Positions 32,530-40,767 of a stretch of 64,000 nucleotides of DNA are shown one piece after another. How positions within the stretch are numbered: position 1 is the stretch's first letter; every line of letters starts with the position of its first letter. The stretch is from NCBI GenBank assembly GCA_018433775.1, contig JAHDQN010000025.1, positions 1 through 64,000 of the forward strand, written 5' to 3'. The stretch comes from Deltaproteobacteria bacterium. GTDB taxonomy: Bacteria > Desulfobacterota > Desulfomonilia > UBA1062. The translations under genes and the position numbers were made by a program. Under the pieces are notes generated by a model. The model searched no databases. It was not told the origin of the DNA and saw nothing but the letters and a program-made list of their open reading frames with translations.

Positions 32530-35082
32530 TCACGTCCCATACCCGGCAATGGCTGGTACATTCTCGAATATTCTCTGTGCATCCTCCCGGGTGATCACCG
32601 TGTCATAAAGACCAATGTCTTCATCTTGATGCTTGTCAATCCCGGTGTAGCTTAGGCTGGAATCCTCGTAGCGCTTGAACTTGTAAATCGCGTCGTTCAT
32701 CAGTGCGCTGTTAAAAACCCCAAGGCTTACCAGCAACTCGAAGTCTTTCACCTTCAGGCCTGTAACCTTCTTGAAAAGTGCTGGTTCCAGTTGCGTGATT
32801 ACGTCCTTTAGTGTCCGTTCTCTGTAATCAGTTAAATACATAAAGATAGGAACCCGTGTGGCAAACTTGACGAGTTTCTCCTGAATCTGCTTCCGCAGAC
32901 TCTTATACTCCTTTTCCTCCTCGGAAAGCTCTTTTTTCTTCTTCGCGGAAAGTTCCTTGTCGTTGGCCTCCTTGCGGGCTTTCTTTACGGCTTCCGACTT
33001 GTTGATGATCGTTTCGATGTCTTGATTCAGATTACGGAAACCTTCGATGCTCATGAGGGCATCCATCGCCTTCTTGTCGGTCATGAGACGGCGTAAGGTG
33101 TCGTTATCCACATTCACCAGCAGGGCGCTTTCCCAGCGCCGTGCTAGAAGGGTTGCAGTCGTTCCGCTCATCGCCATGTCGAGAATGCCTGCGGCGTCAA
33201 TCTGCTTCATGGAACTGCCATCATAGGCAAGAACCGGCAGGAAGCTGATGAATTCCTCCACCTTTTTTTCCGGGTTCGCCTCATTGATATTCAACCTGCA
33301 ACTGTAGTCGGCGATCTGTCGCAATGCCCGGTCTGGGGCGAAATCGAAAACGTAGCACTCTTCCTTGATGATCTGTTCCTCGTTCGGAGAAGCGCCATCC
33401 GGGTTCCTTACCGTCCAGGGTGATTGCACCCTGAAGGCAGCTTGAAAGTACATCTCTGGACTGGAGGAGTTGCGCAGCATGAGAATGCCTGTCCACGGTC
33501 TCACTGTTACGCCCGTTGTCAGTTTTCCACACGACAGAGTGATGGTTTTCGTCGCGAGGGGGCCGTCCATTGCATCAAGAACCGGGGTCAAAGCTTCCAC
33601 ACCGATTCCGGCGGAGCTTCCCGCCGCCACGATGACCTTATAGTCCTGGTAGAAGCGGTTCTGCTTCTTCGCCAATAGATTACGCATGGCGTGACAGGCC
33701 GCCACACTTGGAAGGAACCAGAAGGAATGGGAAAGTACGCCTAGGAGCCGAGTATCCGAGAACGGCATCGGCGGTTTCTGTGCTCCGAGTTTCAGGTTGT
33801 CCACGCTGGTTGGCGTGAATGCGCCGCGAATCAGGTTCAGCCATTTTTGGACCTCGTCCTCATACTTGAATCTTGCCTGCTTGCCTATGCCTTCGGCAGA
33901 AAAGAAGACGTTTAAGTCGAACTCGTTGAACTCGCCCTGCATTGCGATTTCCCGAATCGCATCAGGGAGTTGGTAGGTAAGCAGTACCATCCGGGGTAAC
34001 GCGACATAGGGGTTGCCGAAACCTTTCCATTCTTGCTTCGCCCTCTGTTCATCGGAATACGTCCAGTTGTAGATCTGTTCTTCGATGAACTCACCGGATG
34101 CGATGGCCCGGAAGGGCGTGCCGGATAGATAAAGATAACCGTCCGTGGTGATCGGCATGATATCTCCTATCTCTTCATCCCTTTCTATTAGAAATTCAGC
34201 GCCCTGCCCCTTGCCGAACGCGACCTCCTTCTCATCCTCCGCCTCAAACAACTCCTTCGCATTCTCCCGCCATGCACCGTAATGGTATTCGTCAAGAATC
34301 ACACAATCCCAGTTTGTGGTGTGAACCCACTGGTTCTTCGGTTTGATGCCACCAGCCGAGTTTCGGCCTAAATAGTCTTGAAACGACCCGAAACAGACGA
34401 ACGGCTTTTTCTTATCCGCTTGTTCATAATTCAGTCCACCGGGTTTGATGAACTGCCACCCTTGGAAGTCTACATGGCACTTCAGGTCTTCCTCCCAGGC
34501 GCTTTGCACCGCCGGTTTGAAGGTCAGAACCAAGACCTTCCGCCAGCCCATCTTCTTCGCCAACTGATAGGCAGCAAAGGTCTTCCCGAAACGCATCTTG
34601 GCGTTCCAGAGGAAGTGCGGCGGCTTGTAGCGGTTGCCCTTCTCCGTGCGCCAACTGGCGAAGTATGCTGCCGTCTTCTCGACCGCCTCTTCCTGTTCGG
34701 GGCGCATTTTGAAATCCAGCGATCGGTTTTCCTCGTTCAGTTGGCCTGTCCGCACGGCTATGAGGGCTGCCTTGACCTGGTCCACTGTGCAGCGAAACCA
34801 TTCACCTTCCGGGTTCTTGACGCCGTTGATCCTGAGCATATGGTGTACGTCATGATCGGTGAACGCCGTCCCGTCATTTCGCATGGCGGATTCTTCGAGA
34901 ACAATCCTGAATGTCGGTTTGCCGGGCGTCTTGATTGGATAAATCTCTTCGAGACGCTTTTTGGCAGTCCGTGTGGTATACCCGACCTTGAGCAGACCGA
35001 CATACTGCAGGTTCGTATCCTCGTATGCGTAGATCGTAGGCCGCAATGCTGGGCGCGGTGGAAAGAAACCGTTATTCATCAT
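32530..35082 (-). CDS. GIY-YIG nuclease fused to DEAD/DEAH helicase (restriction subunit)
   Basis: The 850-aa protein starts with a T5orf172-like GIY-YIG nuclease domain (IYAYEDTNLQYVGLLKVGYT, residues about 18-37; GEWFRCTVDQVKAAL about 93-107). An SF2 helicase follows, with Walker A AKMRFGKTFAAYQL (about 165-178), the DEYH box ILDEYHYG (about 265) and a SGTPFRA motif near 325. A Lys/Glu-rich coiled coil is at about 690-730. It is the restriction/translocation partner of the methylase genes just upstream, whose end overlaps its start by 11 bp. Activity as a restriction enzyme is inferred from domains and neighbours. Confidence 0.85.
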   Translation of the reverse strand: MMNNGFFPPRPALRPTIYAYEDTNLQYVGLLKVGYTTRTAKKRLEEIYPIKTPGKPTFRIVLEESAMRNDGTAFTDHDVHHMLRINGVKNPEGEWFRCTVDQVKAALIAVRTGQLNEENRSLDFKMRPEQEEAVEKTAAYFASWRTEKGNRYKPPHFLWNAKMRFGKTFAAYQLAKKMGWRKVLVLTFKPAVQSAWEEDLKCHVDFQGWQFIKPGGLNYEQADKKKPFVCFGSFQDYLGRNSAGGIKPKNQWVHTTNWDCVILDEYHYGAWRENAKELFEAEDEKEVAFGKGQGAEFLIERDEEIGDIMPITTDGYLYLSGTPFRAIASGEFIEEQIYNWTYSDEQRAKQEWKGFGNPYVALPRMVLLTYQLPDAIREIAMQGEFNEFDLNVFFSAEGIGKQARFKYEDEVQKWLNLIRGAFTPTSVDNLKLGAQKPPMPFSDTRLLGVLSHSFWFLPSVAACHAMRNLLAKKQNRFYQDYKVIVAAGSSAGIGVEALTPVLDAMDGPLATKTITLSCGKLTTGVTVRPWTGILMLRNSSSPEMYFQAAFRVQSPWTVRNPDGASPNEEQIIKEECYVFDFAPDRALRQIADYSCRLNINEANPEKKVEEFISFLPVLAYDGSSMKQIDAAGILDMAMSGTTATLLARRWESALLVNVDNDTLRRLMTDKKAMDALMSIEGFRNLNQDIETIINKSEAVKKARKEANDKELSAKKKKELSEEEKEYKSLRKQIQEKLVKFATRVPIFMYLTDYRERTLKDVITQLEPALFKKVTGLKVKDFELLVSLGVFNSALMNDAIYKFKRYEDSSLSYTGIDKHQDEDIGLYDTVITREDAQRIFENVPAIAGYGT

Positions 35083-36643
35083 TCACCTCAGAGTCTCCGC
35101 TGAGGTCCATCGGTCGGACAACCTTTTCGATGAACGCAATTTCACTAGCGGAGATGCCATATTTCGCGTAGAGATCCTCGTCCGTCCACCGCTTCGTCCA
35201 CTTCTGGGTTGGCACGAAGGAGTAGACCTTGCGAGTCGTGTCTTGGGATGGCTTATGCAGAAGAATCAGGAGGCGAGTTAGCCGACAAGTGAGGTAGGAC
35301 AACACACTTTCAGCCTGATTCTTGGTGTCGAACGGGCCAATACAGAGATATGTCTCTGAAGAGATGGTGCCCGGTTCTCCGAGAAACGGAGTGCTTATGA
35401 TCTTGTGCGGGTAGGTATCTCTGTTCCCGGTCCCTGGAGCAGCTCGGCCTATGAACACCTTCCACTTATTGATGAGGTGGGCGCCAGTCGAAATCGAGTT
35501 TCTGGAGATGTATGCAGTGCCGCCATGCTGATAGACTAGGATGTCACCGGTGCCCTTGGCAACCTTGCCCTTGAAAGTTGTCTCTAACCCGAACGGCTTT
35601 CTGGAGCTGACCAATCGGTCGAAACGTTTACTTCCAGGTAGCGAAAGCGAGTCGGGTTTTCCATTCTCAACGGCAGCGACCTTCTTGAGGATCGACAGGC
35701 CTTCATTGAAGCGGATGAACACGTCAACGCCCCTTTCAAGAAGCGGACGGCTGGCGGTCGAGACAGGCCAGTCCTTGAAATGAGTGGTGACTTGGCAGAT
35801 TCCGGGATTGTCACGGTCCCAGAGGAAGTAGCAAACGCCGCCCTTGAGGCCCACGCCCGGAAAGACTTCCGATGCACTGAGATAGTCGTCAATTGACCGC
35901 AAACGGTCGTCGGCGAGCATCGACTCTCGGAACTCATCTAAGCCCTTTCCGCCCGCAAACCAACGAGAGGGAATAATCATAGTCAGGAATCGCGGGTTCA
36001 GTTTCTTTGCCTGTTCAACGAACAGGTGGTAGATCGGACGGGCGCTCTCTCCAAAACCTGCATCACTCAACTGGTAAGGCGGGTTGCCGATAATTACGTC
36101 GAATTTCATTTTGAATAGTCCCCTCGGCTTGTCGGTGTGAATGAATTTATAGGCGTGACTTTCCAGTTCGCTGCCCCGTTCATAGTTAACCTTGCTGGCT
36201 CCGCAGTGAACGCAACGGCCACCCTCCCAAATGTGTTCCACCCGCCCGAAACGGATGTTACCCTCTGGGGTGTTGAAGGATTCGCAGACGGAATACCTGC
36301 CGTTGGCACTCTTGGAACAGTACACGGATCGCCGAGAGAGCAGGGCGGTCAACTCGGTGATAGCAAGGCCATAAAGTTGGTTCATGAAGATGTGATTCAT
36401 CCGCTCCTGGCGGTCGGGGATTTGCGACTCCAGTCCTTTGTTCAGCCGCTTGGCGATCTCGCGCAGGAATACCCCCGACTTGCATCCGGGATCGAGGAAT
36501 GTGGCCTTCTCGTCGCTCCACAATTCCACCGGCAGAAGGTCAAGAATTCGGTTCACCAGTTGCGGCGGAGTAAAGACCTCATCGCTGCTCAGATTGGCGA
36601 TGCATGAGAGCACATCAGGATTGTAGCCGCTACTGTTGGACAT
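35072..36643 (-). CDS. Eco57I-like N6-adenine DNA methyltransferase
   Basis: The 523-aa protein has the SAM motif FLDPGCKSGVFLREI (about residues 48-62) and the catalytic NPPY in DVIIGNPPYQLSDAGFG (about 181-197), as in Eco57I-type adenine methylases. The early DEVFTPPQLVNRILDLLP is typical. A CVHCG pair suggests a small metal site. The C-terminal half is probably target recognition. ATG 36643 follows GGAGATTGCC and lies within the preceding gene by 14 bp. It would protect host DNA and may share the specificity with the helicase-nuclease. Confidence 0.87.
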   Translation of the reverse strand: MSNSSGYNPDVLSCIANLSSDEVFTPPQLVNRILDLLPVELWSDEKATFLDPGCKSGVFLREIAKRLNKGLESQIPDRQERMNHIFMNQLYGLAITELTALLSRRSVYCSKSANGRYSVCESFNTPEGNIRFGRVEHIWEGGRCVHCGASKVNYERGSELESHAYKFIHTDKPRGLFKMKFDVIIGNPPYQLSDAGFGESARPIYHLFVEQAKKLNPRFLTMIIPSRWFAGGKGLDEFRESMLADDRLRSIDDYLSASEVFPGVGLKGGVCYFLWDRDNPGICQVTTHFKDWPVSTASRPLLERGVDVFIRFNEGLSILKKVAAVENGKPDSLSLPGSKRFDRLVSSRKPFGLETTFKGKVAKGTGDILVYQHGGTAYISRNSISTGAHLINKWKVFIGRAAPGTGNRDTYPHKIISTPFLGEPGTISSETYLCIGPFDTKNQAESVLSYLTCRLTRLLILLHKPSQDTTRKVYSFVPTQKWTKRWTDEDLYAKYGISASEIAFIEKVVRPMDLSGDSEVNDE

Positions 36644-37295
36644 GGGCAATCTCCATGAAGTGAACTGGGGGATATTCTTTAACTGGTTCATTAATATCAG
36701 CGATATCACCCTGGTCGCTGAAGAGTGAGGCTTGACGAGGCTTCTTTAAGAGATACGACAACATGAAATCTCGTCGCTTGAGCATGCTACCGTTCACAGG
36801 AGACCACTCTGAGAAGACGATAGAGCGTTGAGGGACGTCGCAAGTTTTAAGTTCCAGGGCGTCTCCCCAGATAATGTTCCGCTCCAGAATAAACCGAACT
36901 GCCTCGCGGCACTTGTCCTTTGCGTTACCCTTGAACAGGCGGGAATAGGCAGAGTCGAATATACCGAACAGCCTGGCGCGGCAATCCCGGACGTTATCTT
37001 CAAGAATGTCAATGCCATAGATCGAAGAGATGGCCAAAATGGCATAACGCTCGAAGTCCAATTGCGATCTTCTGTAGCGTTTTTCTACAACTGCCAGCTT
37101 TCGTTCCAGAATCTCGGTAAGGAAGTTGCCTGTGCCGCAAGCTGGTTCGAGGAAGCGGGATTCAATCCGTTCCGTTTCCTTCTTCACCAGATCGAGCATA
37201 GCGTTGACTTCGCGTTTCCCTGTCAACACCTCGCCATGATCGGCCACCCGCTGTTTAGATACGACCTGTTCTTCCATCGGCTCTTTGTCTGTCAT
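36630..37295 (-). CDS. Partial-type DNA methyltransferase subunit (SAM-binding half)
   Basis: The 221-aa protein has a SAM-binding motif EPACGTGNFLTEILE and IYGIDILEDNVRDCRARLFG but no NPPY catalytic motif. It starts MTDKEPMEEQVVSKQRVADH, like the short methylase-type proteins that precede Eco57I-like methylases in some systems. It could be a structural or activating subunit. An ATG at 37316 would add seven residues; neither start has a good ribosome site. It is first in the three-gene operon, overlapping the next gene. Confidence 0.7.
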   Translation of the reverse strand: MTDKEPMEEQVVSKQRVADHGEVLTGKREVNAMLDLVKKETERIESRFLEPACGTGNFLTEILERKLAVVEKRYRRSQLDFERYAILAISSIYGIDILEDNVRDCRARLFGIFDSAYSRLFKGNAKDKCREAVRFILERNIIWGDALELKTCDVPQRSIVFSEWSPVNGSMLKRRDFMLSYLLKKPRQASLFSDQGDIADINEPVKEYPPVHFMEIAHVQQ

Positions 37296-37606
37296 CTGCG
37301 GGCGGATAACTAACATTTACAAGGTCTCAATAATAAAACCACTGTATGATCTTCCTTCCAGATAACACGTGCCTCAAAGGAGGTGATGTGGGCTATATAC
37401 TCACAATACTTGAGTTTTTGTCAATGTGTTTAACAGCCGACATCGACCAACTAAAGGATTTACCTACATACCCAGCAAATTGAATGTTTCTAAGTGATAC
37501 CAAAGTCCAATGAAGATAGCGGCTGAGTGTAGACAGCCATAAGATATTAGCCTTCAAGACTCAGGATAATATCATACCTTCATAAGATGCTTTGTAAAGT
37601 CAGGTC

Positions 37607-37813
37607 TCAGCTCTCAAAATCATTCCTTATTCGCTTAAGTGCCCTTATACTTGCTTCAGATAATTCTTGTTTTTCACCCGGCTTACTCTTTCTGAGCTCA
37701 TTTCTAAGGCAAGTTAGGTCCTTAGCATATGAACGCAACATTTCCATCCTGGCTTTTCGTTCCTCTGGTGTAAGCTTTCCACCATATATGATTTTCAGTC
37801 TATCATCAGGCAT
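37607..37813 (-). CDS. Small hypothetical protein
   Basis: The 68-aa highly charged protein (MPDDRLKIIYGGKLTPEERK, then SYAKDLTCLRNELRKSKPGE) is mostly helical. It starts after GTAAGGAGGTCTTTTGCC, a near-perfect ribosome site. It stands alone between the restriction operon and a lipoprotein gene. The leftward region to 37317 has no gene. Function unknown. Confidence 0.6.
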   Translation of the reverse strand: MPDDRLKIIYGGKLTPEERKARMEMLRSYAKDLTCLRNELRKSKPGEKQELSEASIRALKRIRNDFES

Positions 37814-38053
37814 GGCAAAAGACCTCCTTACAAACGAATAGCAATTAACCTATAAGATATACCAATGACCTTAAAAATACAATTTGGACTTACTGATATG
37901 ATGTAAATATTTCAAGGTCATACAACAAGTTTTCTCTTGTTTCAGCGCCCTCATTTATGTCTTGTTGGCCTTGCTTGTACACAATATCCCTTGCAAGAGA
38001 GACTTCTCTTATTTATTAATAATACATTGATATTTATGTTTAGGAGGGCTGAA

Positions 38054-38413
38054 ATGAAATATTTGATAGTCATTATCTGCATTCTCCACCTGTCCGGGTG
38101 CGCCATAAACGCAACCGGCGTTAACCGTGATACCGGAGAGAGAATGGTTCTTCATTGCCAGGGTGTCCCCATAACTTACAGTCTCTCTACCGAGGTCAAT
38201 GGGGAAACATTCAAGGGAAAACTGGTTTCCACGAGAAACGCCACTGTGCGCGATGATTATGGCAACACTATAATGGTTTCCGGCAACACATACAGGGCCG
38301 TTCTCTTCGGAGACAGAAACAGAACGATGAGGTGTGAGCTGTGCGGCAACCTTGCAAACGGTGTCGGCTCCTGCATTACCTCGGACGGAAGGGAATTTGA
38401 TGTCCAGTGGTAA
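38054..38413 (+). CDS. Small lipoprotein
   Basis: The 119-aa protein has a signal peptide ending in lipobox HLSGC (Cys at about residue 16) and a small beta-rich domain with a CELCGNLANGVGSC pattern near the end that may form a disulfide. ATG 38054 follows TAGGAGGGCTGAA. No family recognised; likely cell-envelope cargo. Confidence 0.65.
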   Translation: MKYLIVIICILHLSGCAINATGVNRDTGERMVLHCQGVPITYSLSTEVNGETFKGKLVSTRNATVRDDYGNTIMVSGNTYRAVLFGDRNRTMRCELCGNLANGVGSCITSDGREFDVQW

Positions 38414-38430
38414 GATGATATGATAAGCAC

Positions 38431-38538
38431 TTGAAAAAGAACTTAATTATAACTCTAATCATTGTCATACTTCTACTTGTCTGGTTTGATGTGAGAAGTT
38501 TATTTAAGGGCTTACATGTTAAACTACTTGGACCCTGA
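38431..38538 (+). CDS. Possible 35-aa membrane peptide
   Basis: A TTG-start frame encodes a basic start and one hydrophobic helix (KKNLIITLIIVILLLVWFDV). It begins 17 bp after the lipoprotein and overlaps the 3' end of the opposite-strand rnlB by 15 bp. There is no clear ribosome site, so this is a weak call. Confidence 0.3.
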   Translation: MKKNLIITLIIVILLLVWFDVRSLFKGLHVKLLGP

Positions 38539-38886
38539 ATTAAGCATGGAGTATACTACCGGCCTTGTAAGGACAGAATTTCTTAGTATGTCTGGTCTTT
38601 TTACGTAATAATTAGTGCTAGTTTTCCTTATTGTTTCCGGCACTTGATTTTTTACGGAAAAGCTTTTTTTGTCGAATGCGCCCTTACGATACTCAGCAGT
38701 TAAATATCTATTGCTCCCATTACCATTTACCAGCAATAAATCGAAGAGGACCTTACCCTCATATTTTATTTTATCCAACCTTCTCTCTATACTTGAAAGA
38801 TAATCAATGGGGCTATAATAGTTCACGGAGAAAATAATATAACCATAAGTTTGATTATCAATTTTCTGTAGATCAAATTTCTTCAT
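38524..38886 (-). CDS. rnlB: RnlB-like antitoxin
   Basis: This 120-aa protein matches RnlB in size (E. coli RnlB is 123 aa) and in the central motif KVLFDLLLVNGNGSNRYLTA, comparable to the GEILFDLL...NGPEWNRF region of RnlB. RnlB binds and inactivates the RnlA endoribonuclease. It lies 3 bp after the rnlA-like gene in the same order as E. coli rnlAB. Identification relies on remembered family sequence and gene order; the pair agreement makes it credible. Confidence 0.75.
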   Translation of the reverse strand: MKKFDLQKIDNQTYGYIIFSVNYYSPIDYLSSIERRLDKIKYEGKVLFDLLLVNGNGSNRYLTAEYRKGAFDKKSFSVKNQVPETIRKTSTNYYVKRPDILRNSVLTRPVVYSMLNSGSK

Positions 38887-38889
38887 ATT

Positions 38890-39942
38890 TTATCCGTTAT
38901 GTTTTGATGGGCAAGTGCTTTCTATTATTCTTAATATGCTATCTACAATAATATCGGCCTCAGCTTGACTTTCAATTAACCGAGTTGAGCTGACTATTCC
39001 TTCAGCGTGGAATAACGAATGTCTTTCTTTGTGATATAATTGATATGCTTTTTCGATTGCAGCCCTAGTTAGATCGCACGGGATTCTTTTTTTAGCTTCT
39101 AATTTCAAGACAAATGAATCTCCGGAAGGAGCCATATGCTCACCAAAACCATCTTGCTTGGTAATGATAATCTCATGGTCCAAGAAGAGCTGTTTCAAAT
39201 AACATTCTAATCCCTTTAATGCAGGGAACGCTAATGATGAGTAATCATCAATAGGAATTGAGACTTTTTTGAAGGTAATTGCAGTTCGTAAAAATATTTT
39301 GGTGATTTCGTCTAAGTAATCACAAGACCTAGGATATAGACTTTCAAATTCATCATGAATAGCTTGCTTATCAATATCTACCCCTAGAGTCTTAATCTGC
39401 TCTTCAATAATGCCCTCATATTGCAGAATGACAGATAAATAGCTTCTGGCTTCGTTGAATAAATGCAGAGGACGCCCTTGCAAAAGGAACGTGCCGTTTT
39501 TATAGTGAGTCAAGGTAATCGTATCCTTGTATGGCCCTTGAAGGGTAACCTTTGATAGACTCTCATCCGCAACAGTATTTTTAATTAATGCGCCAATATC
39601 ATCACATAAGTAATGAATAAGCTCATCACAATGTGCTCTCGGAAAAGCTTTTAGAGAGATAGGTTGGTTTTCCCGCAGTCGAACCAGGCACTTCTCTTTG
39701 ACATAGGAGGCTATTTCTTTAGATAATTGTTGGCACGTACCTACTTGCCAATTAATTGTCGTGAGTCCATCGCCACGGAAATAGAAATCAATTGTAGCAT
39801 AATTCCCATCCCTTGTTGCTACATATCTGTGGTAGCCCCCCTTCATTTTTCTTGGACCATCTATTTCACAATCTGGGTATTTTTTTATGACCTTGTCTAT
39901 TTTACTGATCTCAAGAGGTATTTTTGCAAATATGTCACCCAC
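38890..39942 (-). CDS. rnlA: RnlA-like toxin (HEPN endoribonuclease)
   Basis: The 350-aa protein fits RnlA in length (E. coli 357 aa). Near the C-terminus KERHSLFHAEG contains the HEPN R-X4-H motif (R307 and H312), the catalytic pair of RnlA. Upstream FPALKGLECYLKQLF has a glutamate that could correspond to the third catalytic residue. RnlA degrades mRNA after phage T4 infection, when its antitoxin is lost. With rnlB it forms a type II toxin-antitoxin and anti-phage pair, fitting its place on a mobile element. Confidence 0.78.
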   Translation of the reverse strand: MGDIFAKIPLEISKIDKVIKKYPDCEIDGPRKMKGGYHRYVATRDGNYATIDFYFRGDGLTTINWQVGTCQQLSKEIASYVKEKCLVRLRENQPISLKAFPRAHCDELIHYLCDDIGALIKNTVADESLSKVTLQGPYKDTITLTHYKNGTFLLQGRPLHLFNEARSYLSVILQYEGIIEEQIKTLGVDIDKQAIHDEFESLYPRSCDYLDEITKIFLRTAITFKKVSIPIDDYSSLAFPALKGLECYLKQLFLDHEIIITKQDGFGEHMAPSGDSFVLKLEAKKRIPCDLTRAAIEKAYQLYHKERHSLFHAEGIVSSTRLIESQAEADIIVDSILRIIESTCPSKHNG

Positions 39943-40253
39943 GTTTGTTCTCCACTATTTCAATTGAATTGCAGTTCAGTTTATTGAAAGACCTTTAGCA
40001 CAAACGGAAACATCAAATCCATAATCACTTTTAATGAATAGAATATATGCCGCATTTATACATAGCTTTTTTACATTTGTGGCATACCTGTATCTTTTTG
40101 CTATGGAGAGAAGGAGTGTGCCTAATTTGTGCCCACGACGGCTAAATTCTTCCCAAATTCTACCAACTCCTACCAACTTGCCGAATTGCTTAACTTGCTG
40201 AAATCATTTGCCAGTGCGCCTTTGCAGGCTAGTAATATCAAACGGTTAATGCT
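39943..40253. other. Right-end region of element B without a gene
   Basis: No convincing gene. It holds the direct repeat at 40116-40135 and, on the minus strand, a GHKLGTL-coding stretch similar to the end of element B's integrase (GHNLGTL). It is either an arm-site copy or the last trace of an integrase gene. Confidence 0.5.
40116..40135 (+). repeat. Right terminal direct repeat of element B
   Basis: GTGTGCCTAATTTGTGCCCA matches 22806-22825 at 18 of 20 positions, same orientation, about 120 bp inside the right boundary. Confidence 0.4.
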
Positions 40254-40310
40254 CTCAAAATCCGATGAGCGCAAGCTCGTGGGGGTTCAAGTCCCTTCTC
40301 CGGCACCATC
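40254..40310 (+). repeat. attR: right end of element B
   Basis: These 57 bp are identical to 11509-11565 (anticodon loop to just past CCA of tRNA-Leu). They mark the outer right boundary of the tandem elements. Confidence 0.92.
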
Positions 40311-40344
40311 CTTTCCAAGCCGGTCCGAGCTCATCCTATCCTGA

Positions 40345-40603
40345 GTGATCAGAAAGGCGAACTTCTGGGGAATGCATGCCCATGCATCACTGAACGAGAG
40401 GCAGCGCAAGGTCATCAACAAGCTTCTCGACGCAGACCCGGATGGTTTTTCAAGGAGGTCTCGCCACAAGGAAGTACACTCCCATGGTCAAAGTGATCAA
40501 GCCCACAGCCTTCCGCGCGATCAATCGTCTCCTCGGACTGGGCATCATACGCCGGAATCCGGGCAAGGGGAGAATTGTGAGCTATGGTCTGATCTTGCCC
40601 TGA
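40345..40603 (+). pseudogene. Remnant of a Fic-family gene (C-terminal winged helix)
   Basis: From 40345 the frame reads IRKANFWGMHAHASLNERQR ... KVINKLLDADPDGF, the linker and C-terminal wHTH typical of bacterial Fic AMPylases. At the T-run near 40446-40450 one extra base shifts the frame. The continuing frame reads ATRKYTPMVKV ... AINRLLGLGIIRRNPGKGR and stops at 40601. The N-terminal Fic domain with HPFxxGNGR is missing. It lies directly outside attR, so it is probably a decayed host gene or leftover of an earlier insertion. Confidence 0.8.
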
Positions 40604-40767
40604 TATTTGCGTTGCGGGGATCTGTTCTAAGGATATCTCACCAGGAGAGCTGTTGATACCCCGGAGCTTGTTCGATGGGTGGTCCATGTCGGGCTGGGGC
40701 ATTTTCGGAGCGTTCCAGTGCCATCCGGAATCTCTTTGACGAAGCCGGAGCCCGTTCCCCAAATTGG

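Larger units (their letters stand above)
22748..40310. mobile_element. Integrative element B (about 17.6 kb), possibly composite
   Basis: It is bounded by att copies at 22687-22747 and 40254-40310. The left part is an operon of integrase, excisionase, TubC-like, primase/helicase, Cys-rich and AlpA-like genes. The middle has two unknown genes, a decayed integrase and a serine recombinase pair. The right part is defence cargo: restriction-modification and RnlAB. The decayed integrase at 30680-31000, related to element A's integrase, suggests that two elements fused or that one replaced another. Confidence 0.8.

Noticed and set aside
34378..35103. 241-aa antisense frame in the GIY-YIG/helicase gene
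   Set aside because: Overlaps the coding start of a domain-supported gene; no family resemblance.
39976..40176. 66-aa minus-strand frame near attR
   Set aside because: Contains the GHKLGTL-coding terminal repeat but lacks other integrase features or a ribosome site; treated as intergenic.
11566..40310. Elements A and B as prophages
   Set aside because: No capsid, portal, terminase large subunit, tail or lysis genes are present; satellite-like or mobilisable integrative elements fit better.
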